Notes: generated by a model from the letters alone, not told the origin. DNA of 35,310 bases from Peptostreptococcaceae bacterium (GCA_027064135.1 JAMOQG010000124.1:1-35310), one strand, 5' to 3'. Counted from the first letter of the stretch, positions 15,818 through 24,679 are shown. A program made the numbers and translations.

Positions 15818-17218
15818 TCACACTTTCAATTTTCTTTTTTCTAATAGCTCTTTAGTTTCTTCTAATTTTTCTTTTGTTAAAGCATATTTACTATAAAAAT
15901 ACAACGCAAATAATAAAGCAATTATTATTCCTATAGCAGTAACAATTCCAAGTAACATAATTGTACTATCAGTCTGAATTTTTAAACTGCTATCAAATTT
16001 TATAATATCTAATATTATTCCCAACAGAAATATTGCAAAAGATTGAGATATTTTATAACTAAAAGTTAAACCACCATAATAAAGACCTTCCGCTCTACTA
16101 CCTGATATCAATTCACCTTCATCTATTGTATCTGCAACCATTGAAAATGGAATCGTAATTAAACCACCAAATCCAATTCCAGAAAAAACAGCATATAATA
16201 ATACTATTTTACTATGTTCTCTTATTAATTCTCTATTAATAACCATTAAAGCAAACATTAATGACCCAAACAAAATAAATGCAACTGCAATTAATGCTCC
16301 TTGCTTTTTATCATATTTCGTTGTTATTTTATACCAAAACGGTTGCATTAAAACGCTTAAACCAAACATAATAGTAAATAAATATCCTATTTCATTATTA
16401 TTCATATTAAAAGTATACGTAAAGACATGAAGCCCCATACTTGCTAATATTGCAGTTGCAATATTCCCTGATAAATATGCACATATTACATATACATAAT
16501 TTTTATTATTAAAAATATATTTAAATTCATGAATTAATTTTTTAATATCTCTTTTCTCATTTTTATTATTAACAGGTAAATTAGGAATAAATTTGAATGT
16601 TCCTATTATTGACATCGCCGAAAAAATGATTACAAGTATCGAAATAGTTAAACCAAGATTGGCATATGCAGCTGGATTTAGTTGCCCAACCGGATACAAA
16701 TCTGTAGATTTAAAAAATACAAACATTCCTATTACAGTCGTAAAAGCAAGCCCTAACGAAAAAAATACAGTTCTATATGCTTGAATTGAAGTTCTTTCAT
16801 GATAATCTTCAGTTAATTCTGCTCCAAGTGCATTATAAGGTGTAGCAAATACCGTCATGAAAGTTTTAATTAAAACAACAAATAAAAGTAATACTATAAT
16901 TTTTAAATTTTTTGATAATCCCGCATCAATTCGCCATAAAAAAGCATTAAAAATCGAAAGACCTACTGCACCTACAATCATATATAAATGGCGTCTTCCA
17001 AAATATTTATTTTTTGTTGTATCAGAAATATAACCCATAAAAGGATCGCTTATAGCATCCCAAACTACACTAATTGCTATAATCATACCTACTATCGAAC
17101 CGGATAATCCTAGTATTGCAGTTCCATAAAAAACTAAATATGTAGCTAAAACTTGAAGTGTTACGCCATATGTAAAATTACCGCTTCCATAAATTACTTT
17201 ATCTTTGAAACTTAACAT
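15818..17218 (-). CDS. GPH-family (MelB-like) cation:glycoside symporter
   Basis: Secondary transporter of 466 residues with about 12 hydrophobic segments. It shows the glycoside-pentoside-hexuronide signature WDAISDPFMGYISD (52-66) followed by GRRHLY. D54 and D58 correspond to the cation-site Asp pair in helix II of MelB. The family couples uptake of sugars or glycosides to H+, Na+ or Li+; the substrate is not readable here. It is the first gene of the minus-strand cluster that runs to 11028, with GGGATGAGG upstream of the start and an extended -10 promoter at 17264. No glycosidase accompanies it, unusual for a dedicated sugar operon. Confidence 0.85.
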   Translation of the reverse strand: MLSFKDKVIYGSGNFTYGVTLQVLATYLVFYGTAILGLSGSIVGMIIAISVVWDAISDPFMGYISDTTKNKYFGRRHLYMIVGAVGLSIFNAFLWRIDAGLSKNLKIIVLLLFVVLIKTFMTVFATPYNALGAELTEDYHERTSIQAYRTVFFSLGLAFTTVIGMFVFFKSTDLYPVGQLNPAAYANLGLTISILVIIFSAMSIIGTFKFIPNLPVNNKNEKRDIKKLIHEFKYIFNNKNYVYVICAYLSGNIATAILASMGLHVFTYTFNMNNNEIGYLFTIMFGLSVLMQPFWYKITTKYDKKQGALIAVAFILFGSLMFALMVINRELIREHSKIVLLYAVFSGIGFGGLITIPFSMVADTIDEGELISGSRAEGLYYGGLTFSYKISQSFAIFLLGIILDIIKFDSSLKIQTDSTIMLLGIVTAIGIIIALLFALYFYSKYALTKEKLEETKELLEKRKLKV

Positions 17219-17263
17219 AATAACCTCATCCCAAATATGTATTGTTCTATAAATATTTATTTC

Positions 17264-17272
17264 ATTATATCA
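17264..17272 (-). promoter_or_regulatory. extended -10 promoter of the GPH/MBL/PLD/MFS cluster
   Basis: Minus strand GCTGATATAATG has TATAAT (17264-17269) with TG one base upstream, about 45 nt before the first start codon. The -35 is poor. Confidence 0.5.
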
Positions 17273-17299
17273 GCAAAATTAAATAAAAGATAGCATATG

Positions 17300-17344
17300 C
17301 AAAACAAACAAAAACTCAACCGAAAGTTTCTTCAAATTGAGTTT
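17300..17344 (-). terminator. intrinsic terminator of sigI-rsgI
   Basis: Arms AAACTCAA (17337-17344 read on minus) and TTGAGTTT (17312-17319) form an 8-bp stem with a partly structured 17-nt loop. It is followed on minus by TTTGTTTGTTTT, ten bases beyond the rsgI stop. Confidence 0.7.
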
Positions 17345-17354
17345 AATCATATTA

Positions 17355-18293
17355 TTAATTTTTACCTTTACCTGCATTATTTCCCTTGTTGTTGTCGTTG
17401 TTACTATTACTATTTCCTTTATTATTTTGATTATTATCTACATCTTTATTTTCGCTATTCCCTTTATCTTCGTTATTACCTTTTTTTTCAGTATTGCCTT
17501 TTCCCTCAGTATTTTTTTTATTATTTTCAGAATTATTATTTTCTTTTCCTTTTTGACTTTGAACAGGCATACCATTTTTATTATTACTATATACAGTAAC
17601 GTCTCTATTCTTTTTAATATCTTCTTTAACATCTAACAAATCAGAAACTTCTTTGTTTATTTTCTCTCTAATTGTTTTTCTTCCAATGCTTTCACCATTG
17701 TTCTTTGATTCTTCTACAGTTTCTTCATCAGATTTTACTACAGCCATTTCAAATTCTTTTTCACTATTTTCATATAAATTATTTAAAGATTCCTCAAATT
17801 TTTTTTCAGTTTGATTTTCTTCATCTTCATCTTCAAAATAATATGATATTAATACAAAATTTCTTGTTTCATTCAATATCCCTTTATCTTGAGCCGCTTC
17901 AATAATTTCATTAATTACTTCTTCAAAATTTTTCCCAATCCATTCATCTTTTATTATACTCTCTGCATCTTCATTTTTAGCTTCAACTTTAATTACATTC
18001 AAATTTTTATTGACTTCCATCTGAATACTTGGATTTATATCTACACTTACATAACCAAAAGCAATAGGTTCAATAGTTTGCGGCTGAATGAATACCATCA
18101 TAAAAAGTATAGCAGCAGCTATTACAATTTTACTAAAATGTTTTTGCTTCTTAACATAAAGATCCTCTTTAAAATAATAAATCGTACTTCCAAGAGATAA
18201 TCCTTCTTTAGCTTTAATTTTCTCATATTGCATATTATCATTTAATAAAATAGCATATTTACTATTTATTTCAATAACTTTACCTTTATTCAT
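17355..18293 (-). CDS. rsgI: RsgI-family anti-sigma-I factor
   Basis: Membrane-bound anti-sigma factor of 312 residues. Residues 1-50 are the cytoplasmic RsgI N-terminal domain (MNKGKVIEINSKYAILLND). One transmembrane helix spans about 54-70, and the extracellular juxtamembrane domain begins with FGYVSVDINPSIQMEVN. The Asn87-Pro88 in DINPSI is where RsgI relatives are reported to self-cleave. Residues about 150-245 are acidic and charged, and 250-312 are a low-complexity Asn/Lys/Gly/Ser tail instead of the carbohydrate-binding modules found in cellulolytic clostridia. I choose ATG 18293 because GGGGGTG lies six bases upstream inside sigI; a GTG nine bases earlier is in frame but badly placed. 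It overlaps the sigI end by 8 bp. Confidence 0.88.
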   Translation of the reverse strand: MNKGKVIEINSKYAILLNDNMQYEKIKAKEGLSLGSTIYYFKEDLYVKKQKHFSKIVIAAAILFMMVFIQPQTIEPIAFGYVSVDINPSIQMEVNKNLNVIKVEAKNEDAESIIKDEWIGKNFEEVINEIIEAAQDKGILNETRNFVLISYYFEDEDEENQTEKKFEESLNNLYENSEKEFEMAVVKSDEETVEESKNNGESIGRKTIREKINKEVSDLLDVKEDIKKNRDVTVYSNNKNGMPVQSQKGKENNNSENNKKNTEGKGNTEKKGNNEDKGNSENKDVDNNQNNKGNSNSNNDNNKGNNAGKGKN

Positions 18294-18966
18294 CACAGTC
18301 ACCCCCTATATATTCAATATAGTCTCTTAATTCATCAAATTCATAAATATATACTATTAACAAACTCAATATATATTGTTTTGAATATTTTAATACTCTC
18401 TTTGAAATTTTATATTGCTTTGAAATATTAGTTATAGGCAATTTCTTTTTCATTTTAATAAGATCCACTAAAAGCTTATTGCTTTTCATTTCATTAACAA
18501 GATAGAAACCTTTACATCTTGTATTTTTATGAACTGGGTTTTTATCTGCTAATATTTCAAAATCAATTCCATATGTTTTTAATACTTTTTTATATCTTTC
18601 AAGTTCATCATTTAAACTCACTTCATTTTCAACCTGACATTTATCTTCAATTAATTCAATAGTCTCATCATTATCAGATTCTATTTTATTTAATTTTCTT
18701 AAATAATCTTTTATTCTTGATTCAATTACTAATGAAGAAAAAGAAATAAAAGATCCTTTCTCTTCACAATATTTATTAATTGATTCATTAAATGCTAGTA
18801 ATGCAATAGATAATTCTTCATCATTTTCAACTTCAATATATTTACCTAATACTTTTGAAGCTGTTTTAATTATAAACGGAGTATATTTTTCAATTATTTC
18901 ATTTCTTAATAAATTATTTTTTTCATTTTGAATTTTAGTTATTAATCTATTGAGTTCTTCATTCAT
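18286..18966 (-). CDS. sigI: RNA polymerase sigma-I factor
   Basis: Alternative sigma factor of 226 residues, typical of SigI proteins in Bacilli and Clostridia. Region 2 is visible (NEIIEKYTPFIIKTASKVLG, ELSIALLAFNESINKY, then FISFSSLVIESRIKDYLRK). The C-terminal SigI-specific domain holds NPVHKNTRCKGF and a helix-turn-helix-like KLPITNISKQYKISKRVLKY. It has a perfect AAGGAGGT Shine-Dalgarno site, next to a 24-bp palindrome. It is translationally coupled to rsgI, its membrane regulator. SigI normally autoregulates, but no typical sigma-I promoter (ACCCCC-like -35) is recognised in the 52-bp gap upstream, so the pair may be transcribed from the gene at 20341. Confidence 0.9.
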   Translation of the reverse strand: MNEELNRLITKIQNEKNNLLRNEIIEKYTPFIIKTASKVLGKYIEVENDEELSIALLAFNESINKYCEEKGSFISFSSLVIESRIKDYLRKLNKIESDNDETIELIEDKCQVENEVSLNDELERYKKVLKTYGIDFEILADKNPVHKNTRCKGFYLVNEMKSNKLLVDLIKMKKKLPITNISKQYKISKRVLKYSKQYILSLLIVYIYEFDELRDYIEYIGGDCDE

Positions 18967-18978
18967 AAAATACCTCCT

Positions 18979-19002
18979 TATAGATATTATATAATATCTA
19001 TA
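18979..19002. repeat. perfect 24-bp palindrome before sigI
   Basis: TATAGATATTAT/ATAATATCTATA is self-complementary over 24 bp with no spacer, and ends next to the sigI AAGGAGG site. No T-run follows on either side, so it is not a normal terminator. It could be an operator or an RNA hairpin near the ribosome site. Confidence 0.8.
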
Positions 19003-19018
19003 TGGATTTTTCTATATA

Positions 19019-20341
19019 CTACTTATCTAATTCCAATTGATATATTTCCATTGCTTCTTCTAAAATTTCTATCGCTTCCTGATAATCGGAAATTGTTTCT
19101 GCATTTCCTTTAAGTTTTAAAACATTTAAAAAACTTTTAAAAAATTCCATTCTACTATTAAATAAATCTTTATCATTTAAATCTATTGGATTATTTAAAA
19201 TCAAATCTTTTGCATCATCCATAAGAGTATCAAGCTCTAAAATATAATAGTCAATATTTAAAATAAATTCTACAGTTTGACTTTCAATTAAATTAAATTC
19301 GCCTAATGTCATTTTTTTATTTTCAATTACTAAATCAACTAATTCCATTAATGCAGTATATTCTAAAAGTTCATCTTCAGTTAAATCTTCAGTTACTATA
19401 GCTTCAAGTAATATCTTATAGTCGTTAACTTTTGTTAAATAATTTCCAGCAACTATTTCAGTTAATTTAATATTTTCAAAATCTAATAATAATTCATTAT
19501 AAAATTCATCTTCATCATCAACACCATTTAGTGTATAAGCACTTATTTCATCCAAAATTGCAATACTTTTATCTACAGAGAATTGGCTAACTTCTTCACC
19601 AAATTCATTTTCAATAATAAAATTAGTTATATCATTTATTAACTCATCTAAATTTGTTTCATCTATTTCTTCATCTTCAACTTCAATATATACTAATGCT
19701 CTTTCAAATATTCCTTCATATTCTTCCTCCGTAATTTCATCTTCTAAAAGCAATTCTTCAATATCTGAAACTAATGCATTTATTAAAACTACATCTTCCG
19801 TTGATAAATCCTCATCTTCTAAAGCTTCTTCTAGGTCTGTTTTTAAATCAGTAAGTTCATCAGCATAATTAATTTCTTCTTCACACTCTACAACTTGTCT
19901 TTTTAATATTTCAAATTTTCTAGATAGTTGATTAAATAAATCATTTAATTCAGGCTTTTCTTTTAAAAGTTCAGAATTGATTTCCTCAATAGTTACATTA
20001 ATTGCATCAATAATAGTAAATTCACAACCTATTTCTTCATCAATACCCTCAATATATTCCTTAATATCTTCAATTAACATCTCAATATCTTCAATCGTAA
20101 TATCTTCATCAAGTTGCATTTTTAAAAGTCCAAATGGCAATAGTTCTCTTTTTGAAAGTCCATAAGGCAACACTTCTTTTTTTGAAAGCCCATAAGGCAA
20201 ACCATTATTACCATGTTGATATTGGTATTCATTTTGTTGGTCATCAAAATCAGCCACTTTTACAGGTTTTCCAGCGAACGAAATAGCCGCCATACTAAAA
20301 ATCATTACTAAAACTAACATTAAACTAATTATTTTTTTCAT
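19019..20341 (-). CDS. secreted acidic protein with LPYGL repeats
   Basis: Exported 440-residue protein of unknown function. Residues 1-23 are a signal peptide ending SFAG. Three 10-residue repeats follow near residues 48-77 (LPYGLSKKEV, LPYGLSKREL, LPFGLLKMQL). The remaining 360 residues are strongly acidic and helical (EDITIEDIEMLIEDIKEYIE, TDLKTDLEEALEDEDLSTED), suggesting coiled coils. LPxGL repeats recur in surface and RsgI-associated proteins of Firmicutes, but I know of no assigned role. AGGAGGG lies just upstream of the start. It is 52 bp ahead of sigI on the same strand, which hints at co-transcription or shared envelope physiology; this is inference. Confidence 0.75.
   Translation of the reverse strand: MKKIISLMLVLVMIFSMAAISFAGKPVKVADFDDQQNEYQYQHGNNGLPYGLSKKEVLPYGLSKRELLPFGLLKMQLDEDITIEDIEMLIEDIKEYIEGIDEEIGCEFTIIDAINVTIEEINSELLKEKPELNDLFNQLSRKFEILKRQVVECEEEINYADELTDLKTDLEEALEDEDLSTEDVVLINALVSDIEELLLEDEITEEEYEGIFERALVYIEVEDEEIDETNLDELINDITNFIIENEFGEEVSQFSVDKSIAILDEISAYTLNGVDDEDEFYNELLLDFENIKLTEIVAGNYLTKVNDYKILLEAIVTEDLTEDELLEYTALMELVDLVIENKKMTLGEFNLIESQTVEFILNIDYYILELDTLMDDAKDLILNNPIDLNDKDLFNSRMEFFKSFLNVLKLKGNAETISDYQEAIEILEEAMEIYQLELDK
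20111..20200 (-). repeat. three 30-bp coding repeats (LPYGL units)
   Basis: Three consecutive 30-bp units, similar in DNA as well as protein. The first two (upstream in the gene) are nearly identical and the third is more diverged. Confidence 0.75.
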
Positions 20342-20433
20342 TTTTCCCTCCTAAAATATAAACATATTTATCCTTTTTCTTTATCATTTTCAATATAATA
20401 TACGTAAATTCCAAATATTTTTTGTACCTTTTT

Positions 20434-20463
20434 TCAAAAAAAAATAAAGAATTATTAATTCTT
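20434..20463 (-). terminator. intrinsic terminator of the aro operon
   Basis: Minus strand AAGAAT-TAATA-ATTCTT hairpin (20463 down to 20447), followed by TTATTTTTTTTTG. It overlaps the aroE stop codon. The stem is AT-only and therefore weak, but the T-run is long. Confidence 0.6.
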
Positions 20464-21207
20464 CATTTTTTCATATATTTTTTCAACCTCTTCATTATCA
20501 ATTTTACATTCTTGCCAAATTTCTTCTGCTTTTATAGCTTGACCTATTAACATATATAATCCATTGGTTGTTTTTAAATTTAATTTTTTTGAAATAGATA
20601 TAAACTTTGTTTCAAAAGGATTATATATTAAATCTATTGCAACTTTAAATTTCTTAAGTATTTCACTGCCTACTGGTGATTTATCAATATTTGGATACAT
20701 CCCTACAGGTGTAGTATTAATAATTATATCACCAGAAACTTTATTTAATTCTTCATATGAAATAATATTTTCTTCTTTAATTGTTCTTGAAACAAAATTA
20801 ATTAATTTAGCATTATTATCTTTTAAATATTTAAATACTGCTTTTGATGCACCACCTGTTCCTAAAATATAAACTGTCTTATTTTCAACATTAATATTGT
20901 TGATTTCAAGCATTTTTTTAAAACCATAATAATCAGTATTATATCCAACTTCTTTATATATTGTGTTTACAGCGCCAATATTTTTTGCAACTTTATCCAC
21001 TTTTTTTAAATGTTTAAACATTTCTGTTTTATACGGAATAGTTACATTAAGACCATCATATTCTTTAAGATATTTCATTAAATTTTCTTTTTTGGTTTCA
21101 ATCAAATCATATGAAGCTTCAATCTTTAAATATTTAAAAATATCATTATGAATTTCAGGTGATTTTGAATGCGACAATTTTTCACCAAGCAAACCATACT
21201 TTTTCAT
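20455..21207 (-). CDS. aroE: shikimate dehydrogenase
   Basis: Reduces 3-dehydroshikimate to shikimate with NADPH. 250 residues, slightly short for the family (about 270). Motifs: substrate site GEKLSHSKSPEIHNDIF (Ser-x-Ser), catalytic Lys in LNVTIPYKTEM, AVNTIY followed by NTDYYGF, the nucleotide loop GTGGASKAVF and NTTPVGMYPN. The start overlaps the pheA stop (TAATG), with GGAGG inside the end of pheA. Last gene of the aro operon. Confidence 0.95.
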   Translation of the reverse strand: MKKYGLLGEKLSHSKSPEIHNDIFKYLKIEASYDLIETKKENLMKYLKEYDGLNVTIPYKTEMFKHLKKVDKVAKNIGAVNTIYKEVGYNTDYYGFKKMLEINNINVENKTVYILGTGGASKAVFKYLKDNNAKLINFVSRTIKEENIISYEELNKVSGDIIINTTPVGMYPNIDKSPVGSEILKKFKVAIDLIYNPFETKFISISKKLNLKTTNGLYMLIGQAIKAEEIWQECKIDNEEVEKIYEKMKN

Positions 21208-22316
21208 TAAAATCCTCCACAGTTTCTTAAATAATTCCCATATATTTTAAATGACGTTGAACTTTTTTTAATCTCTTCTATAATATTTTTTACTTTTAAT
21301 TCTTCGACATTTCCTTCAAGATCAACATAAAAATAGTACTCAAAAGGCGATTCAATAATTGGTCTTGACTCAAGTTTATACATATTTATATCGTTTTTAT
21401 CAAATATTCCTAAAACACTATAAAGTGCTCCAGGTTTATGATAAACAGAAAAACCTAAAGTTATTTTATCAGCATTTGTATTATCACATATTTCTTTTGA
21501 AATTATAATAAATCTTGTTATATTTTTAGTGTTATGATTAATATATTCTTTTAAAACATCAAGATTATAAATTTTTGCTGCTTCCATGCTTGCAATAGCT
21601 GCAATATCATTTCTTTCTGAAACGCTAACCATATATGCACTTTCAGAAGTACTTTCACTATTTATAAGTTCCCAATTATATTTTTTTAAAAACTCATTTG
21701 ATTGATCAAGAGCTTGCGGATGAGAATAAACCGTTTTAATATCTTCAAGCTTAACCCCTTTTTTTACAAGTAGATTATGATTTATTTCAATTGTTGTTTC
21801 ACCAACAATATTTAAATTATATTTCTTAAGTAAATCATATACTAAAATAATGCTTCCTGTAGAAGTGTTTTCTATAGGTAAAACCCCATATTTCAATTTA
21901 TTTGTTGAAACACCCTCAAATATTTCTTCAAAAGTATTAGATGAAATCATATCTCCATTTTCAAAATATTTTTTAGCAGCTAAATAACTATAAGAGCCTT
22001 CTTTTCCAAGATGTCCAACCGCTTCTGCTTTTATAGTTTCGCTTTCACTATTTTTTAAAGTATATTGATATCCTTTTGATAAATTCATCATTTCATAGAA
22101 AAACTTACCTGTAATTTCTTTTAAATATTCATCATTTATTTTATCAACATGTTTTTTAATTATTTCCTTTTCTCTTAGTGCATCATAAATCGGAAGATCC
22201 TTCTCTTTTTTCACTTCAATAATTTCATTTACATATTCCATTCTTTTTAAAAAAAGATCAACTAACTTAATATCAATTTTATCTATGTTTTTTCTTAAAT
22301 CATTTAATCTATTCAT
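21207..22316 (-). CDS. pheA: bifunctional chorismate mutase / prephenate dehydratase (P-protein)
   Basis: Converts chorismate to prephenate and then to phenylpyruvate, the committed Phe branch. Residues 1-80 are an AroQ-type chorismate mutase (MNRLNDLRKNIDKID). Residues about 100-280 are the dehydratase (GHLGKEGSYSYLAAKKYF, VLPIENTSTGSI, NITRFIII with the catalytic TRF). The C-terminus is an ACT domain with GALYSVL and ESRP, the residues that bind Phe for feedback inhibition. I choose ATG 22316 over an in-frame GTG at 22328; it overlaps the aroC end by 8 bp. The fused form is typical of proteobacteria and some clostridia, whereas Bacillus keeps the dehydratase separate. Confidence 0.93.
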   Translation of the reverse strand: MNRLNDLRKNIDKIDIKLVDLFLKRMEYVNEIIEVKKEKDLPIYDALREKEIIKKHVDKINDEYLKEITGKFFYEMMNLSKGYQYTLKNSESETIKAEAVGHLGKEGSYSYLAAKKYFENGDMISSNTFEEIFEGVSTNKLKYGVLPIENTSTGSIILVYDLLKKYNLNIVGETTIEINHNLLVKKGVKLEDIKTVYSHPQALDQSNEFLKKYNWELINSESTSESAYMVSVSERNDIAAIASMEAAKIYNLDVLKEYINHNTKNITRFIIISKEICDNTNADKITLGFSVYHKPGALYSVLGIFDKNDINMYKLESRPIIESPFEYYFYVDLEGNVEELKVKNIIEEIKKSSTSFKIYGNYLRNCGGF

Positions 22317-23406
22317 AAAAAATACCACTTTCTAATAAAAAATCAAGTGCCACTATTGCTGCTACAGCTTCCACTACTACAAGTGCTCTTGGTACTATAC
22401 ACGGATCATGCCTACCATCAATTTCCAATTCAACATTTTCCTTTGTTTCTAAATTTATAGTCCTTTGATTTATTGAAATTGAAGGAGTTGGTTTAAATGC
22501 TACTTTAAATATTACAGGCATTGAACTACTAAGACCTCCTAAAATACCACCATTATTATTTGAATAAGTTTTAATATTCTTAAATTCATCATAATAATAT
22601 TCATCATTAGCATCTGAGCCTGTCATTTCAGATATTTCAAATCCTTTTCCAAATTCAACACCTTTTAATCCTGGTATTGAAAAAAGCATATGAGAAAGTT
22701 TACTTTCAAATGAATCAAAAATTGGTTCACCAAGCCCTATTGGAAGATTTATTATTGCAGCTTCAACAATTCCGCCGACTGAATCTCCTATTTTTTTATA
22801 TTTTAAAATTTCATTTTCCATTCTCATTGAAATTTCTTTATTTATTGTTGGTATTTTTTCATTTTTTAATTTCTCTAAAATTTCTGCTTTAATTTCAAGT
22901 TCATTAAAATTATCATCTTTAATATTTTTTATTGAAGAAATATGACTTCCAATAAAAATATTTCTTTCTTTAAGAATTTGTTTTGCAATAGCTCCTGCAA
23001 ATACAATAGGCGCAGTTAAACGACCTGAAAAAGTTCCACCACCACGATAATCATTAAATCCATTAAATTTTATTTTCGCCGGAAAATCTGCATGACTTGG
23101 CCTCATATTATTAATTAATTTTGAATAATCTTTTGATTTTTTATTTTCATTATTTATAATTATTGAAATAGGAGAACCTGTAGTTTTATCATTAAAATAT
23201 CCACTTAATATTTTAGCATCATCCATTTCATTTCTCGAAGTTGAAATATCACTTTTACCAGGTCTTCTTCTATCCATTTCTAATTTTATATTTTCAAAAT
23301 CTATCGTTAGTCCTGCTGGAACACCTTCTATAATAGCACCAATTGAATCAGAATGCGATTCACCAAATACTGTTAATTTAAATTTATTTCCAATAGTATT
23401 AGACAT
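22309..23406 (-). CDS. aroC: chorismate synthase
   Basis: Makes chorismate from EPSP using reduced FMN, the last common step of the shikimate pathway. 365 residues, the usual length. Motifs: FGESHSDSIGAIIEGVPAG at the N-terminus, RRRPGKSDISTSRNE, RGGGTFSGRLTAPIVFAGA and DGRHDPCIVPRALVVVEA near the C-terminus. The start lies inside the last codons of aroA (8-bp overlap) with GGAGGTGA just upstream. Confidence 0.97.
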   Translation of the reverse strand: MSNTIGNKFKLTVFGESHSDSIGAIIEGVPAGLTIDFENIKLEMDRRRPGKSDISTSRNEMDDAKILSGYFNDKTTGSPISIIINNENKKSKDYSKLINNMRPSHADFPAKIKFNGFNDYRGGGTFSGRLTAPIVFAGAIAKQILKERNIFIGSHISSIKNIKDDNFNELEIKAEILEKLKNEKIPTINKEISMRMENEILKYKKIGDSVGGIVEAAIINLPIGLGEPIFDSFESKLSHMLFSIPGLKGVEFGKGFEISEMTGSDANDEYYYDEFKNIKTYSNNNGGILGGLSSSMPVIFKVAFKPTPSISINQRTINLETKENVELEIDGRHDPCIVPRALVVVEAVAAIVALDFLLESGIFYE

Positions 23407-24679
23407 TTATTTCACCTCCAAGTTTAATAAAATCTTTATAAAAATCAGGATATGATTTATTTATTGCATTTTCTCCACTTAAAATAATATTTCCATTTAC
23501 TCTTGTTGCAAAAATAGCTAAAGCCATAGCTATTCTATGATCATTAAAACTACTCACTTCACCTTTTAAACCTTCATTAATCGGATATATTTCCAGTCCA
23601 TCATCAAATTCAATTATTTTACCACCAAGAACATTAATTTCACTTGAAATTGCTTTTAATCTATCAGATTCTTTTATTCTTAATCTTTTTGCATTTATTA
23701 TTTTACATTTACCTTTTGAAAAACTTGCTAATACCGTTAATATCGGTACAAGATCTGGACAATCATTAACATCGATTTCAATGTTTTTAAGATCATTATT
23801 CTTTTTTAATATTAAAAAATCATCCTTGAATTCATATTTTGCGCCCATATCTTTTATAATTTTTAAAATAGCTATATCACCTTGAATTGAATTTTCATTA
23901 AGGCCTTTAATTAATACATCATTTCCTATTAAAGATGCAGTTATCCAAAATGCAGCTTGTGAATAATCTCCTTCAACTTTATAATTTCTTTTAATGTATT
24001 TTTGATTTCCTTTTATTTTAAATTTTTTATATTCATTGTTTTTATTTTCAATTTCAATATTGAACTTTTTTAAAACATCAATAGTTAAATCAACATATGA
24101 TTTTGATTCAAGTTTTTTATTTATTATAATTTGAGAATCACCATTTAATAACGGAAGCACATACATAAGTCCTGTAATAAATTGAGATGAAATATCTCCA
24201 TCAATTTCATATATTCCTGATTTTAAATTTCCTATAATTTTCAGCGGAAGTTTTCCTGAATTATTTTTATAATTGATTTTTTGCTTATCAAATATTTTAT
24301 AATATGGGTCAAGTGGTCTTTCAATTAATTTATTTCTTCCTGTGAAAGTCACTTCTTCATTTAAAAGAGTAAAAAAAGGAATTAAAAATCTTAAAGTTGA
24401 TCCAGATTCAAAACAGTCTATAGTTCTATTTATTAGTTTTAATTTCTTTTTTCCATTTATTATTAATTTATATCTTTCACCTTTTATTTCTTCTATTTCC
24501 ACTCCAAAACTTCTCATTGCATTAATTGTTGCTTTTATATCATCTGAAAGTATAATATTTTCAATAATACTTTCACCTTCACAAAGAGAGGCTGCTATAA
24601 TTGCACGATGACTTAAACTTTTAGAGGGAGGTATATTTACTGTTCCTTTTAATTTATTAGATTTTATTTCAATGCTCAT
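23399..24679 (-). CDS. aroA: 5-enolpyruvylshikimate-3-phosphate synthase
   Basis: Joins phosphoenolpyruvate to shikimate-3-phosphate. 426 residues. Motifs: PPSKSLSHRAIIAASLCEG, ERPLDPYYKIF, DISSQFITGLMYVLPLL, RIKESDRLKAISSE and FNDHRIAMALAIF. The PEP/glyphosate loop reads CFESGSTLRFL where class I enzymes have LGNAGTAMRPL; the Gly that controls glyphosate binding (E. coli G96) aligns by eye with Ser. It starts one base after the aroB stop, with GAGGTA inside the aroB end. Confidence 0.96.
   Translation of the reverse strand: MSIEIKSNKLKGTVNIPPSKSLSHRAIIAASLCEGESIIENIILSDDIKATINAMRSFGVEIEEIKGERYKLIINGKKKLKLINRTIDCFESGSTLRFLIPFFTLLNEEVTFTGRNKLIERPLDPYYKIFDKQKINYKNNSGKLPLKIIGNLKSGIYEIDGDISSQFITGLMYVLPLLNGDSQIIINKKLESKSYVDLTIDVLKKFNIEIENKNNEYKKFKIKGNQKYIKRNYKVEGDYSQAAFWITASLIGNDVLIKGLNENSIQGDIAILKIIKDMGAKYEFKDDFLILKKNNDLKNIEIDVNDCPDLVPILTVLASFSKGKCKIINAKRLRIKESDRLKAISSEINVLGGKIIEFDDGLEIYPINEGLKGEVSSFNDHRIAMALAIFATRVNGNIILSGENAINKSYPDFYKDFIKLGGEINV

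Noticed and set aside
17297-17636. Two long plus-strand frames rich in Phe, Tyr and Ile
   Set aside because: They are the antisense of the rsgI low-complexity tail, lack ribosome sites and have composition explained by the Asn/Lys-rich coding strand.
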